Assembly (NCBI GenBank): GCA_022827345.1
Contig: JAJDTB010000065.1
Coordinates: 50,024 to 114,023 of the forward strand
Length of the DNA stretch: 64,000 bases
Direction of reading: 5' to 3'
From: Gemmatimonadota bacterium
Lineage (GTDB): Bacteria; Gemmatimonadota; Gemmatimonadetes; Longimicrobiales; Gaopeijiaceae
A model generated the notes under the pieces. The model saw only the letters and a program-made list of their open reading frames with translations. It did not search any database and had not been told where the DNA came from. Positions 28,073-37,373 of the stretch are shown here, one piece after another; the stretch's first letter is position 1; each line of letters opens with the position of its first letter. A program made the translations under genes and the position numbers.

Positions 28073-28169
28073 GAGGCGGCCTGACGTGGGGTGCGGAATA
28101 GACCTGTAAATCTCGTTCCGGCCCCCGAATTTCGCCAGTTACATCCGGCGCATGCGGGCCCCGCCGCGC

Positions 28170-29429
28170 TCAGGGACTATACACGTACACGACCGGCAGC
28201 CGGGCGACGTCGGTGATGGCCGTGTCCGTGTGGTGGTAGATGTTCATCCGTCCCGTGCCGCAGTCGCCATAGCGGTCGCAGGTTACCGTCCCGACCAGGC
28301 CGCTCATGGCGGTCGCGCCCACCGCGTCGCGCAGCATCGCGCGGTCGATGAACAGCCTGTCGCCCTCCTCCACCGCAACGGACTCGATGGCCGAGAGCAG
28401 CATGGTTGTCGCGTCGTAGGCGTGCGCCCAATAGGGTGACTGGGGGAAGCCGCCATGCGCTGCCTCGAATGCGGCCAGCACCTGCTCGCCGCTCCGTCCC
28501 GTGACCTCGTTTACGTTCGAGCCATAGTCCGACTCCGGCCCGGCGAAGTACATCCCCTCCGATTGCGGGGTCTCGAGGAAGGACGAGACCAGCAGCGCGG
28601 CCGCCGAGATCAGTGTCGTTCCCTCGAGTCCATCGAAGCTGCGGGCCTGCGCGGCAAAGGCCGACCCCTCGGTGACGAACAGCGGGAAGAAGATGGCGTC
28701 CGGTCCCGCGGCCGCGAACTCGGCGAGCACGTCCGTCATGTCCGTCTCGCCCTTGTCGATCGCGGCCCGGACCGGAACGTCTCCACCGAGAGCCCCGAAC
28801 GCGTCGGCAAACGCCGCCACCAGGGCGGTTGTATACGCGTCGCCGTCGTGAAGGGTGCCGACGCTCCTCAGCTCCAGCTCGTTGTATACGAAGTCCGACA
28901 GGGCACGCGCCTGGTGGAGGTCGTTGGACGCAATGCGAAAGTAGCCGGGGTGATAGTCGGCGTCCGGGTTGCCGGCAAGATCCGAAGTCAGCCGCGGCGA
29001 GGTATTGCTCGGTGAAATCATGAGCAGTCCGGCGCTGCTGACGACGGGCGACGCGGCGACGGCAGCGGCCGAACAGTTGGTTCCGATCAACCCGGCCACC
29101 TGCGGGTCTGCGACGATCCCGCTCGCGCCTGCGCGCCCGCCCGCCGGCGAACAGCTCGTGTCGACGGGGTCGCCCATCTCGATTTCACGTCCGCGCACGG
29201 TCCCGATATCCTCGATCGCGAACTCGGCGCCCTGCCGGGAAACGGCCCCCAGCGTCGGTGCCACCGTGACCGAGGCCAGCATGCGGATCCGGACCGCATC
29301 GCCCGCCTCGAGGGTGACCGCACCGAGCGGCCCCGGCTCGAAACCCGGTGTCTCGGTCAGGGTGTTGCACGATAACAACGCAGCGATCACCGGAAATGCC
29401 GTGCCAAAATACTTCATTCGCTTCCACAT
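28170..29429 (-). CDS. ABC-type branched-chain amino-acid-like substrate-binding lipoprotein
   Basis: The ATG at 29429 has GGAGG 8 bp upstream and gives 419 residues, with a lipobox in IAALLSC. The mature protein follows the type I periplasmic binding fold of LivJ-like proteins: GAEFAIEDIG, GIVADPQVAGLIGTNCSAAAVA, SPSNTSPRLT, YFRIASNDLHQARALSDFVY, PDAIFFPLFVTEG, and YWAHAYDATTMLLSAIESV near the end. Such proteins bind amino acids, amides or other small ligands for ABC import, or act as sensors. No permease or ATPase gene is adjacent, so its partner is elsewhere or it works as a stand-alone binding protein. It lies downstream of the M28 peptidase. Confidence 0.85.
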   Translation of the reverse strand: MWKRMKYFGTAFPVIAALLSCNTLTETPGFEPGPLGAVTLEAGDAVRIRMLASVTVAPTLGAVSRQGAEFAIEDIGTVRGREIEMGDPVDTSCSPAGGRAGASGIVADPQVAGLIGTNCSAAAVAASPVVSSAGLLMISPSNTSPRLTSDLAGNPDADYHPGYFRIASNDLHQARALSDFVYNELELRSVGTLHDGDAYTTALVAAFADAFGALGGDVPVRAAIDKGETDMTDVLAEFAAAGPDAIFFPLFVTEGSAFAAQARSFDGLEGTTLISAAALLVSSFLETPQSEGMYFAGPESDYGSNVNEVTGRSGEQVLAAFEAAHGGFPQSPYWAHAYDATTMLLSAIESVAVEEGDRLFIDRAMLRDAVGATAMSGLVGTVTCDRYGDCGTGRMNIYHHTDTAITDVARLPVVYVYSP

Positions 29430-29616
29430 GAAGCCGACCTCCGTGTAACAATGAACCTCGACCAATCCCCGTCCACCGGCGTGGACACCCGGAAAACTCA
29501 AACGTACCAGCGCAATCGTCGCACATGCCAGTCTGCTCGTGGACGGACCGGACTGGATTACCGCGCCCGGCCGTGGCAACGAACCCGCTATCCCGCCAGC
29601 GGCCGCTTGCCCCGGC

Positions 29617-31263
29617 CTATCGCAAGCTGACTTGCGGCGGACGCTGCGCCAGCCCCCAGCTCGTCTGATAGACCAGCCGCACCACCTTCTCGAGCTTCCC
29701 GTAGTTGATGCGCTCGGGGATGTCGTCCGGCCGGTGATAGTCGGGGTGCAGCCCGGTGTGGTAGAAGAGCGCGGGCACGCCTCCCTGTATGAACGGCCAG
29801 TGATCGCTGCGTCGCAGCAGCTGCAGGGGATGATTGTCGTAGCGGTAGCGCATTTCCAGTCCGGCGGCCTCGTTGGCGCGCTCGACTTCAGCCCGCAGAT
29901 CCGGGCTCCGCAGCGTACCCAGGATGTTGATCGCATTCGCGTTCGACTCCGCACTCTGGACGTCGAGTCCGCGGAACCGCCCCCCGCCTCCCACCACCAC
30001 CTCCTCGTTGCGGCCGATCATGTCCATGTTCAGCACGGCAACGGTCCTGTCCAGGGGATGGAGCGGGTTCTCGACATAAGCCCAGGCCCCCAGCAGCCCT
30101 TTCTCCTCGAAGTCCCAGGCGGCGAGCAGCACGGACCGGCTTGGTCCCCGGCCCATCCGGACCGCCTCCTGGTACGCCTCCGCAATCTCGATCAGCGCCA
30201 CCGTGCCGGAGCCGTCGTCGTCGGCCCCGTTGAAGATCGTCGAGCCGTCCGCGCCGTCGTGGTCGAAGTGCGCGCAGATCACGATCCACTCGTCCTTGAG
30301 TTCGGGGTCCGATCCCTCGATCAGCCCGACGACGTTGCGCGCCGTCTGGCTCCGGCGCCTCACCTCGGTGGTGATCTCGGCGCGGACTCCCGGCAGCGGC
30401 ACGGTTTCGACGCCTCCGACAGCCTCGGAAGATGCGGACAGCGCCTCGAGCGTGCGTCCCGTTCCCGCGACCAGGGTTTCCGCCAGCGTCCGCGAAATTT
30501 GCACCACTGGAATCCGAATGCGGTTCAGGCGGCTCTCGAGAGTGTAGCGCCCCCCTCGCCGCACCGTCTCGGGCCAGTAGCCGGCCGCCTGCCCGCTGAA
30601 GTTCCCGCTTCCCGGGTGATTGTGTACATCGGAGACGATCATCAGCCCGATGGCGCCGGCGTCCTGCGCGGCGGCGGCTTTCCGGTAGGTAGCCGACGCC
30701 TCCGAGGTCACCAGCCCGTCGAAGGGACTGCCTGCGTCGCGCTCGCCGGGCTCGTGGGCGACGATCAGCGCGATCCTGCCGGCCACGGCGTCACCGTAGT
30801 CGTCGTGGCCCAGTTCCGGCGCAGAGATGCCGAACCCCGCAAAGACCACCTCGCCGCCCGCCGTCCCGCTTCCGCTCTCGCGCAGCGGATAGAAGTCCTG
30901 GCCTCGCGTGCGGGTCAGCGTGACGCTGCCGTCCTCGACCCGCAGGCGGTTGTCTTCGCCGATCTCGGTCTGCGCGACGTTGAAGTAGTGGTAGTAGGTG
31001 GCCCCAGGCCCGACCGGCACCAGACCCAGCCGTTCGAAGCGCGACTTGATAAAGGCGCTCGCCACCCGTCCCTCGGGCGACCCGGCCAGGCGTCCGCGCA
31101 GCTCGTCACCGGCCAGGAAATGCAGGTCGGCGCTGAGGTCGGACTGGCGGATGGTCTCGATTCCGGGCGCGGTCTCCTGTGCGTGGAGGGATCCGGGCGC
31201 GACGGTGGCGATGGCGGCAACGAAGGCGGCGGCGGAGCGAACCGGACAGACCAGCGACTTCAT
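29617..31263 (-). CDS. secreted M28 family zinc aminopeptidase with PA-like insert
   Basis: 548 residues, with GGAGG seven bases before the ATG and a signal peptide ending SLHAQ. The N-terminal region includes LSADLHFLAGDELRGRLAGSPEG, typical of this subgroup. Residues ~130-270 form a PA-like insert, and the C-terminal half is the M28 catalytic domain. Metal ligands are visible: HFDHDG, GADDDGSG, WDFEEKGLLG, NMDMIGR and a late FYHTGLHPDYHRPDD. The enzyme should remove N-terminal residues from peptides outside the cytoplasm with two zinc ions. It is divergent from the S8 peptidase at 31490, suggesting a paired extracellular proteolysis locus. Confidence 0.9.
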   Translation of the reverse strand: MKSLVCPVRSAAAFVAAIATVAPGSLHAQETAPGIETIRQSDLSADLHFLAGDELRGRLAGSPEGRVASAFIKSRFERLGLVPVGPGATYYHYFNVAQTEIGEDNRLRVEDGSVTLTRTRGQDFYPLRESGSGTAGGEVVFAGFGISAPELGHDDYGDAVAGRIALIVAHEPGERDAGSPFDGLVTSEASATYRKAAAAQDAGAIGLMIVSDVHNHPGSGNFSGQAAGYWPETVRRGGRYTLESRLNRIRIPVVQISRTLAETLVAGTGRTLEALSASSEAVGGVETVPLPGVRAEITTEVRRRSQTARNVVGLIEGSDPELKDEWIVICAHFDHDGADGSTIFNGADDDGSGTVALIEIAEAYQEAVRMGRGPSRSVLLAAWDFEEKGLLGAWAYVENPLHPLDRTVAVLNMDMIGRNEEVVVGGGGRFRGLDVQSAESNANAINILGTLRSPDLRAEVERANEAAGLEMRYRYDNHPLQLLRRSDHWPFIQGGVPALFYHTGLHPDYHRPDDIPERINYGKLEKVVRLVYQTSWGLAQRPPQVSLR

Positions 31264-31489
31264 GAGATACCTCCAGGGCGGGGGACGTGTTCAACCGCAA
31301 CCTATGCCCCGGGTGGCCCCGGCGGCGAGTCCTCCGATTGCGGACCCGGCCCTGCGGAGCAATTCTGCATACAGCGCCGGCCCGCCGGCCCATGCTGCCG
31401 ACTCCACGGCCCTTTCGGCCGACCACGCGGCCCATGTCGCCGGCCCGCCGGTCCACGTTGTGCGAGCCCCCCGGACCCGGAGAGCCATC

Positions 31490-34400
31490 ATGCGCCAGAA
31501 GTCGATCGTCACCGCACTCCAAACCCTGCTCCTCCTGGGCCTCCTGGCCCCCGTCGCCGACGCCCAGCCCGAGCGCCGTCCCTACCTCTTCAAGGACGCC
31601 CGCGGCGAACTTGCCCAGGCCCGGGTCCGCGGCGACGCCGAGGTCGTCGTGGTGATCGCGTCGATGCCGGGCCGGAATGCCCGCGTGGCCGCCGCGATCG
31701 AGGCCATGGGCGGGCGCATCGGCTTCCGCTTCGACCAGGTGGACTACGTGCGGGCCTGGGTGCCCGTGCAGGGCGCCGAGGACCTCGCGGACCATCCGGA
31801 CGTCCACAGCATCGACGTGTCGATCACGAACCGGTCGCGGTCGTTCGGGCTCGCCGGAGGGGCGCCGGAAGACGACATGCCGCCTCTGCCGGGAGGGTCC
31901 GCAGGGTCCGCGCCAGACAGCCAGACTCCGGACACCGTATGGCCGCCCGTCCTCAGCGACCGTCCAATCACCGACCGCTACAGCCCGATCGGCGACCTGC
32001 GCGCCATCGAGTTCCGCGAGGAGAACCCCACCTTCGACGGCCGCGGCGTCACGATCGCGCAGATCGACATGTTCCCGGACATGCTGCTCCCCGAGCTGCA
32101 GACCGCCTACACCCTCGACGGCCAGCCCGTGCCCAAGATCGAGGTCTACCGCAACGTGCTCGACCCCGAGATCGAGGACGACGGCCGCTGGATCGACATG
32201 GACGACATGGTCGAGGCGTCCGGCGGCACCTTCACCTACCGCGACTCGACCTACACCGCCCCGCGCGACGGCGTCTTCCGGATCGCGCTGTTCGACGAGT
32301 CCAGGGCCGATTCCGCGGGCGTCTTCGGCTTCCAGGGGCTCGATCTCGACGTCAACCGCGACGGGAATCCGGAGGGCTCCAGTCACTTCTTCGCTGTCTT
32401 GTGGGACGAATCCACCGGAGACGTGTGGGTAGACACCGACCAGGACCGCGACCTGACCGACGAGGCCACGCTCGGGGAGTACGACGAGCGGGGCGAATTC
32501 GGCGTCTTCGGCACAGACGACCCCGACACCCCGGTGCGCGAGTCCGTGGGATTCGGCGTGCAGATCGACGCCGACAAGGAGCGCGTCGCCCTCAACCTTG
32601 GAATCGCGCGGCACGGCACGCTGGTCGTAGGCGCGTCGGTCGGCAGCCGGGGCGAAAACGGCCGCTTCGACGGCGTCGCGCCGGGCGCCAGGCTGGCCGC
32701 CGTGGGCGAAGGCGGCTCGGCCTATGGCCAGACCGAAGCGACGATCGTGGCCGCGGCGCACCCCTCGGTCGACATCATCTACTTCGAGCAGAGCTCCAAC
32801 ATCACGCACAACTACCTGTTGCGGGACGGCCGCCTGGTCCCCTCGGTCATCGCGGACCGCCTGGTCGAGCGCTACGGCTCGTCCATCCTCTCACCCACCC
32901 ACAACTTTCCCGTCCTCGGCGCCATCGACGACATCGTGATGGGGCGGGGCGTCATCGGCGTGGGCGGCCACGAGGGCAAGGACAACTTCTTCATGAACCA
33001 CGGGGTGCGCGTCGAGCACGACGACATGCTGCTGATCACCGGCGGCTACGGGCCGATGGGCGACGGGACGCTCAAGCCCGACATCATCTCGCCCTCGAAC
33101 TATGTGAGCACGTCGCAGGGATTCGTGGAGGGGCGCGCGATTCCGGGCCTGTTCGAACTGCCGCCCGGCTACACGATCGCGGGCGGCACCTCGACGGCCA
33201 CCCCAACCGCCTCGGGCGCGGTCGCGCTCCTGATCAGCGCGGCGCGGCAGTCCGGCATGGAAGTCGATCCGTACACGATCAAGTACGCCGTGCAGCGCGG
33301 GGCGAGGTACGTGCCCAACATCGCCGCCTACAAGCAGGGCAACGGCGTGATCAGCGTGGCCGGCGCGTGGGCTATCCTGCAGGAGCTGCACGCGGGTGGC
33401 ATGACGGTCGACATCGAGAGCCGATCGTCGATCGTCACCCCGTACAGCCACATGCTGCCGACCCCGCACGAGGGCTTCGGTCTCTACGAACGCACCGGCT
33501 GGAAGAAGGGGGTGCGGCGCGAGCGCACGGTCACGCTGACGCGCAACTCCGGCCCCTCGGCCCCGATGACCTTCGACGTCAGCTGGGAGGGCAACGACCA
33601 CGGCACGTTTTCGTCTCCGCTGACGGTCGCCCTCCCGCTCGGCACCCCGGTCGAGTTGCCGGTCACGGCGACCCCGCCCGACCACGGCGTCCACACCGCG
33701 CACCTCACCCTCGACCACCCGGACGTCACCGGCTACGCCCACCGCATGCTCGCGGCGATCGTGGCTCCGGAGCCTCTCAACGCCGCCGGCGCATACACGG
33801 TGACGAAAGAGGTCAAGGTCCCGCGCCCCGGCATGCAGAGCCACTTCTTCGACGTGCCCGAAGGCGTGACGGCGCTCAAGGTGGAGGTCGGCTGGGAGGA
33901 GCGTGAGGTTGCGCTGGCGATTGCCCGCCCGGATACCCGCTACCAGCGGGGCGAGATCGTGCGCACCGGCGGGGCCGGGATCACACAGGTGATTCCCGAT
34001 CCGGTTCCCGGGACGTGGGAGGTGCGCCTGGCCGACATCGCGGACACCCGGATCTTCGACTGGCAGCAGGCCAAGAAGGACGAGCCGGTGCCGCCCACGC
34101 CCGCGACGCTGACGGTCTCGGCGCTGGCGGTGGAAGTGGAGGGGGTGACAACGCAGGTCGTCGCCGACAACGGGAACGGAGCCGATAACGGTGCGGCCAA
34201 CGGCGCCAGCCACCAGGTGTGGATGACCAACCGGATGGCGGCCTTCGAGGGCGCCGCCGTGACCACGCCGGTGGGCAGCGCCCGGAGCGAGGAGCGGACG
34301 ATCCGGCCCCGCGAGCAGCAAATCTACGAGGTGGAAGTCCTGCCGGGCTCGACCGCGCTGATGGTGAACACGCGGGTGCTCGGCGAGGGCGACCTCGACG

Positions 34401-34777
34401 TCTACATCTTCGACTGCACGGGCGACGCCTGCTCGGCCGCACGGGCCGATGGCGATCCGGTCGGCGACGAGTCGCTGGTGGTGCACGATCCGGCCGCCGG
34501 GACGTGGAAGGTGGTGGTGGACGCGGCCGCCGTGCCGGACGCGGGAGCCTCGTACGAGTACCTCGATGTCGTGTTCAACGGGGCCTACGGCACCGTCGGC
34601 ACGATCGACATGCCCCAGGAGCGGGCGTCGGGTGCGCGATGGACCACGACGGCCAACGGATGGGTGGCCCCCGCAGCGCATGGCGACGGGCGCGGGCCGT
34701 ACGTGGCGGTGGTGGTGGAAGGGCAGGCCGGCGGCGAACGCTACTGGGTGAGCGTGGGGGAGGTGGCCATGCGGTAG
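31490..34777 (+). CDS. secreted subtilisin-like S8 serine peptidase, large multidomain
   Basis: The ATG at 31490 has GGAG upstream and a signal peptide ending PVADAQ, giving 1,095 residues. The catalytic triad is visible as Asp193 (VTIAQIDMF), His375 (ARHGTLVVGA) and Ser568 (GGTSTATPTASG). A ~180-residue segment separates Asp and His, an expansion seen in tripeptidyl-peptidase-II-like S8 enzymes. An inhibitor-like prodomain precedes the core (residues ~25-110). After the catalytic domain come beta-rich regions, including a pre-peptidase-C-terminal-like module near residues 950-1050 (STALMVNTRVLGEGDLDVYIFD ... GTWKVVVDA). The open frame extends far upstream but that part is not homologous-looking and lacks a ribosome site. 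Confidence 0.9.
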   Translation: MRQKSIVTALQTLLLLGLLAPVADAQPERRPYLFKDARGELAQARVRGDAEVVVVIASMPGRNARVAAAIEAMGGRIGFRFDQVDYVRAWVPVQGAEDLADHPDVHSIDVSITNRSRSFGLAGGAPEDDMPPLPGGSAGSAPDSQTPDTVWPPVLSDRPITDRYSPIGDLRAIEFREENPTFDGRGVTIAQIDMFPDMLLPELQTAYTLDGQPVPKIEVYRNVLDPEIEDDGRWIDMDDMVEASGGTFTYRDSTYTAPRDGVFRIALFDESRADSAGVFGFQGLDLDVNRDGNPEGSSHFFAVLWDESTGDVWVDTDQDRDLTDEATLGEYDERGEFGVFGTDDPDTPVRESVGFGVQIDADKERVALNLGIARHGTLVVGASVGSRGENGRFDGVAPGARLAAVGEGGSAYGQTEATIVAAAHPSVDIIYFEQSSNITHNYLLRDGRLVPSVIADRLVERYGSSILSPTHNFPVLGAIDDIVMGRGVIGVGGHEGKDNFFMNHGVRVEHDDMLLITGGYGPMGDGTLKPDIISPSNYVSTSQGFVEGRAIPGLFELPPGYTIAGGTSTATPTASGAVALLISAARQSGMEVDPYTIKYAVQRGARYVPNIAAYKQGNGVISVAGAWAILQELHAGGMTVDIESRSSIVTPYSHMLPTPHEGFGLYERTGWKKGVRRERTVTLTRNSGPSAPMTFDVSWEGNDHGTFSSPLTVALPLGTPVELPVTATPPDHGVHTAHLTLDHPDVTGYAHRMLAAIVAPEPLNAAGAYTVTKEVKVPRPGMQSHFFDVPEGVTALKVEVGWEEREVALAIARPDTRYQRGEIVRTGGAGITQVIPDPVPGTWEVRLADIADTRIFDWQQAKKDEPVPPTPATLTVSALAVEVEGVTTQVVADNGNGADNGAANGASHQVWMTNRMAAFEGAAVTTPVGSARSEERTIRPREQQIYEVEVLPGSTALMVNTRVLGEGDLDVYIFDCTGDACSAARADGDPVGDESLVVHDPAAGTWKVVVDAAAVPDAGASYEYLDVVFNGAYGTVGTIDMPQERASGARWTTTANGWVAPAAHGDGRGPYVAVVVEGQAGGERYWVSVGEVAMR

Positions 34778-34798
34778 CACACGTGCCCGGGCGCGGGT

Positions 34799-35827
34799 CT
34801 AAAGCTCCCTGGTCCGGTCCATAAGCTCGGCGACCGTCTCGCACTCGATGATCGCATCGGCGAGCACCTCGGTGCGGTCCAGATCCGATGGTGCCTCCAG
34901 CACGTGGGATAGTACCGCAACCCCATCGGGGCCGAATTTCCGAAACGCCAGTTGGCGCAGCAGCGATTCTCGTCCTTCCTGACGTCCTTCCTGGCGCCCT
35001 TCCTGGCGTCCTTCCTGACGCAATTCCTCGTCCCGCTTCCGGAGGTTCTCGGCCAGCCAGGTCTCTTCGTGTCGGATCATCGTCTTCCCCTTCCTCCTGG
35101 ATTCGGGCTCCCGGGTCTCAGCCTCCGGGATGCGCATCCATGGTTCTATCTGCTGTCTAACCGCGCCAAACCCACGAACCATGCCCTCGTCACCGGACTC
35201 CCGCGCAAGTCGCCAGAGCTCGGCAAGACGAGCCGCGTCCCTCGCCCAACGGGCAGCCTCCCATTCGGCCAGTACCGAGAACCAGCTGTCGGGACGCTGG
35301 TCCAAAGGCGGAACCGTCTTCAGATCGACGAGAATATACTTGCGGCGAAGCTGGAAGCCAAGTGCCTGTGCGAGGGTCGCGTCGGCGCCAGGCAAGAGCC
35401 AGTCTGCGAGGTCTGTGGCGGCGTTCCAGGGTGCCGTCCCGTTGTAGATGACGATTGGTACAGCGATCGGTGGGCCACCCCCCGAGCCGACATCGCCGGC
35501 AAGTTCCGCTTCCCGGAGCATCAGGCCGACGTACTCCTGTACCCGAAAGGCCATGTTGCTCACCGGTGTTGACTGGAACTCGAGCGCCAGGTACACGGGG
35601 TGGCGGCCATGCTCCCGCAGCCGGGCCCGCCACAGCATGTCGGCGTGCCGCTGCCGGAGACCCTCGGGTTTGACGAAGCTGGGGGACAGCATCCGAAGAG
35701 TTGGCCAATCGACCCGCTTCGCGAACTCGGGCAGGATGTGGGACACGAGGTCCTCGGCCATGGCCGCGGTGGAGAAGAGCAGCTTGTAGGCTTCGTCGTG
35801 CTTCGATCGGGATGGGTTGGCGGACAC
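34799..35827 (-). CDS. Rpn-family (PD-(D/E)XK) recombination-promoting nuclease/putative transposase-like protein
   Basis: About 342 residues from a GTG at 35827; the start is uncertain because the frame is open further upstream and no ribosome site is clear. The family's N-terminus HDEAYKLLFSTAAMAEDLVSHILPEFA is clear, followed by the nuclease core with DMLWRARL...VYLALEFQSTP and a beta-strand IAVPIVIYNG. The C-terminus has a charged coiled coil with four GRQEG-type repeats and a DUF4351-like end (LLRQLAFRKFG). Rpn proteins cut DNA and promote recombination in E. coli, and some act in phage defence. The upstream neighbour is the S8 peptidase, convergent. Confidence 0.82.
   Translation of the reverse strand: MSANPSRSKHDEAYKLLFSTAAMAEDLVSHILPEFAKRVDWPTLRMLSPSFVKPEGLRQRHADMLWRARLREHGRHPVYLALEFQSTPVSNMAFRVQEYVGLMLREAELAGDVGSGGGPPIAVPIVIYNGTAPWNAATDLADWLLPGADATLAQALGFQLRRKYILVDLKTVPPLDQRPDSWFSVLAEWEAARWARDAARLAELWRLARESGDEGMVRGFGAVRQQIEPWMRIPEAETREPESRRKGKTMIRHEETWLAENLRKRDEELRQEGRQEGRQEGRQEGRESLLRQLAFRKFGPDGVAVLSHVLEAPSDLDRTEVLADAIIECETVAELMDRTREL
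34971..35018 (-). repeat. 12-bp in-frame tandem repeat, four units
   Basis: The unit CGTCCTTCCTGR repeats four times (34971, 34983, 34995, 35007), with a partial degenerate fifth at 35019. On the coding strand it encodes (Q/R)EGR repeats in the C-terminal coiled coil of the Rpn-like nuclease. Units of 12 bp can change in number by slippage without a frameshift, so length may vary between strains. Confidence 0.85.
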
Positions 35828-36084
35828 TCGGGTCGAACTCGGGGGCTGGGATTGGGTGGTCCGTTGGGCATTCGTTAGAGGGTGTCTGGCGTCGGGCGTG
35901 AAGGGTGGCCCCGATTGGCGGGCGTTCCAATAGCCGGATGGGACTGATTTCGGGTGCCGCCCCGCCTGTCCCATCCGGACATGCGAATGTCTCTGGTCAT
36001 TTCCGCGGGCCCTTGGCCGTTTCCGCGCAGGGCCGTGGGCAAGCGCGCGACGGGGGAGCACGAAGCGCCCTCGCGCAATTCTTG

Positions 36085-36113
36085 TTGACATCCACCCGCC
36101 ATCCGCGTACACT
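36085..36113 (+). promoter_or_regulatory. sigma70-type promoter of the methionine operon
   Basis: TTGACA (36085-36090), 17 bp, TACACT (36108-36113). Transcription would begin about 7 bp later, a few bases before the SAM riboswitch 5' strand at 36127. Position, spacing and agreement with the promoter at 4195 make this one of the best promoter calls in the window. The 257 bp between 35828 and 36084 show no other feature. Confidence 0.7.
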
Positions 36114-36124
36114 GCCTACAAGAC

Positions 36125-36243
36125 AACTCATCGAGACCGGCTGAGGGAAAGGCCCTTTGAAGCCGGGGCAACCTGTGGGAATTGGCGTTCCCACAAAGGT
36201 GCCAACTCCTGCGACGGACAAGCGTTCGTGGTAAAGATGAGCC
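36125..36243 (+). promoter_or_regulatory. SAM-I (S-box) riboswitch
   Basis: The aptamer core is recognisable: TCATCGAGACCGGCTGAGGG, GGCCCTTTGAAGCCGGGGCA, ACCTGTGGGA, a hairpin with GGTGCCAACTCCTGC, then the 3' strand. Outer helix P1 is formed by CTCATC (36127-36132) and GATGAG (36236-36241). A later inverted repeat CCACC...GGTGG (about 36246-36265) could be part of the expression platform, but no T-rich terminator follows, so control may be translational or Rho-dependent. By the known behaviour of this class, SAM binding shuts off the downstream methionine genes. Confidence 0.9.
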
Positions 36244-36335
36244 GCCCACCGCCCTCCGGGGTGGTAGCCGGAAGCAACAGGGCGGTCAAATCTCCGGAGT
36301 CCGATGAGGCGAACTCGAGACTCGGAGAGGTCATC

Positions 36336-37373
36336 ATGGCCAACTGCTCTGCCGCTCGCGTTGCCTCGCATGCTGCGCCCGCGCCCCCGGCGCCCGACCC
36401 GACGACGACCGTCCGATCGGGAGTCGTGTGCGCCGACATTTCCTTCGATCACCTCGGGGAGCGCCCCGTGGAGATCGCGTACGAGGCCCAGGGACCGGCG
36501 GCCGCACCGGCGACCATCGTCCTCGGGGGGATTTCGGCGGGACGTCACCTGGCGCCCACTGCCGCCGACCCTTCGCCCGGATGGTGGCCCGGGGTGGTGG
36601 GCGACGGCGCCGCCCTCGACCCGGCGCGCCAGCAGCTCATCGGCATCGACTACCTCGGCGGCGACACGGAGGACGGCCTCCTCCGCCCGGTGACGACCCA
36701 CGACCAGGCACGCGCCCTCGCGGCCGTGCTCGACCACCTCGGCATCGCCGCCGCCTCCTTCGCCGGCGCCTCATACGGCGGGATGGTGGCGCTGGCATTC
36801 GCCGAACTCTTCCCGGCGCGCGTCGCCCGGCTCGTCATCCTCTGCGCGGCACACCGCACGCACCCCATGGCCACCGCGATCCGGTCCGTCCAGCGTTCGG
36901 CCGCGCAGCTCGGCGCCGACACCGGCCAGGCGGGCCGGGGCCTCGCGCTCGCCCGCGCCCTCGCCATGACCACCTACCGCAGCACCCAGGAGTTCGAGCA
37001 GCGCTTCGAATCCGGCCCGCTCGGCGTCGGCGAGCCCGGCGAGCCACCCACCCGCTTCCCCGTCGAGGACTACCTCAACGCGCGCGGCGCCGACTTCATC
37101 ACGCGATTCGACACCGAGCGCTTCCTCGCGCTGTCGGAATCGATCGACCTGCACCGCACCGACCCCGCCTCGCTGCTGCCGCACGCCCTCCTGGTGTCCT
37201 TCGACACCGATTCCCTGGTCCCGCCGTGGCTCGTCGACGAGCTGGCCGCGCGCAGCGGACGATCGCACGAACACGTCACGGTGCCGTCCCTCTTCGGGCA
37301 CGACGCCTTCCTCAAGGAAGTCGGCGCGGTGGCAACGCTCCTCAAGACAGGCACCCCGGAGGTGGTCCGATGA
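36336..37373 (+). CDS. metX: homoserine O-acyltransferase (MetX-like alpha/beta hydrolase)
   Basis: 345 residues from the ATG at 36336, which has GGAGAGG upstream; an earlier GTG at 36228 lies inside the riboswitch and is rejected. The triad is Ser146 (GASYGGM), Asp292 (DTDSLVPP) and His322 (FGHDAFL), in MetX order. MetX acylates the hydroxyl of homoserine with acetyl-CoA (or succinyl-CoA), activating it for sulfur incorporation. The SAM riboswitch upstream and the gamma-synthase overlapping by 4 bp (ATGA) support this over a generic hydrolase. Acetyl versus succinyl specificity cannot be decided by eye. Confidence 0.85.
   Translation: MANCSAARVASHAAPAPPAPDPTTTVRSGVVCADISFDHLGERPVEIAYEAQGPAAAPATIVLGGISAGRHLAPTAADPSPGWWPGVVGDGAALDPARQQLIGIDYLGGDTEDGLLRPVTTHDQARALAAVLDHLGIAAASFAGASYGGMVALAFAELFPARVARLVILCAAHRTHPMATAIRSVQRSAAQLGADTGQAGRGLALARALAMTTYRSTQEFEQRFESGPLGVGEPGEPPTRFPVEDYLNARGADFITRFDTERFLALSESIDLHRTDPASLLPHALLVSFDTDSLVPPWLVDELAARSGRSHEHVTVPSLFGHDAFLKEVGAVATLLKTGTPEVVR

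Noticed and set aside
29430..29954. 525-bp N-terminal extension of the periplasmic binding protein
   Set aside because: It is antisense-like sequence overlapping the M28 gene; the ATG at 29429 has a strong ribosome site and a lipobox.
30998..31489. N-terminal extension of the S8 peptidase
   Set aside because: The upstream frame is antisense to the M28 gene and then Pro/Arg-rich; the ATG at 31490 is followed by a clear signal peptide.
34971..35018. CRISPR-like short repeats
   Set aside because: Units are 12 bp with no spacers and are in frame inside a coding sequence; no CRISPR array or cas gene was seen anywhere in the window.
36228..36335. GTG start for MetX at 36228
   Set aside because: It lies inside the SAM riboswitch P1/P4 region; the ATG at 36336 has a strong GGAGAGG ribosome site.
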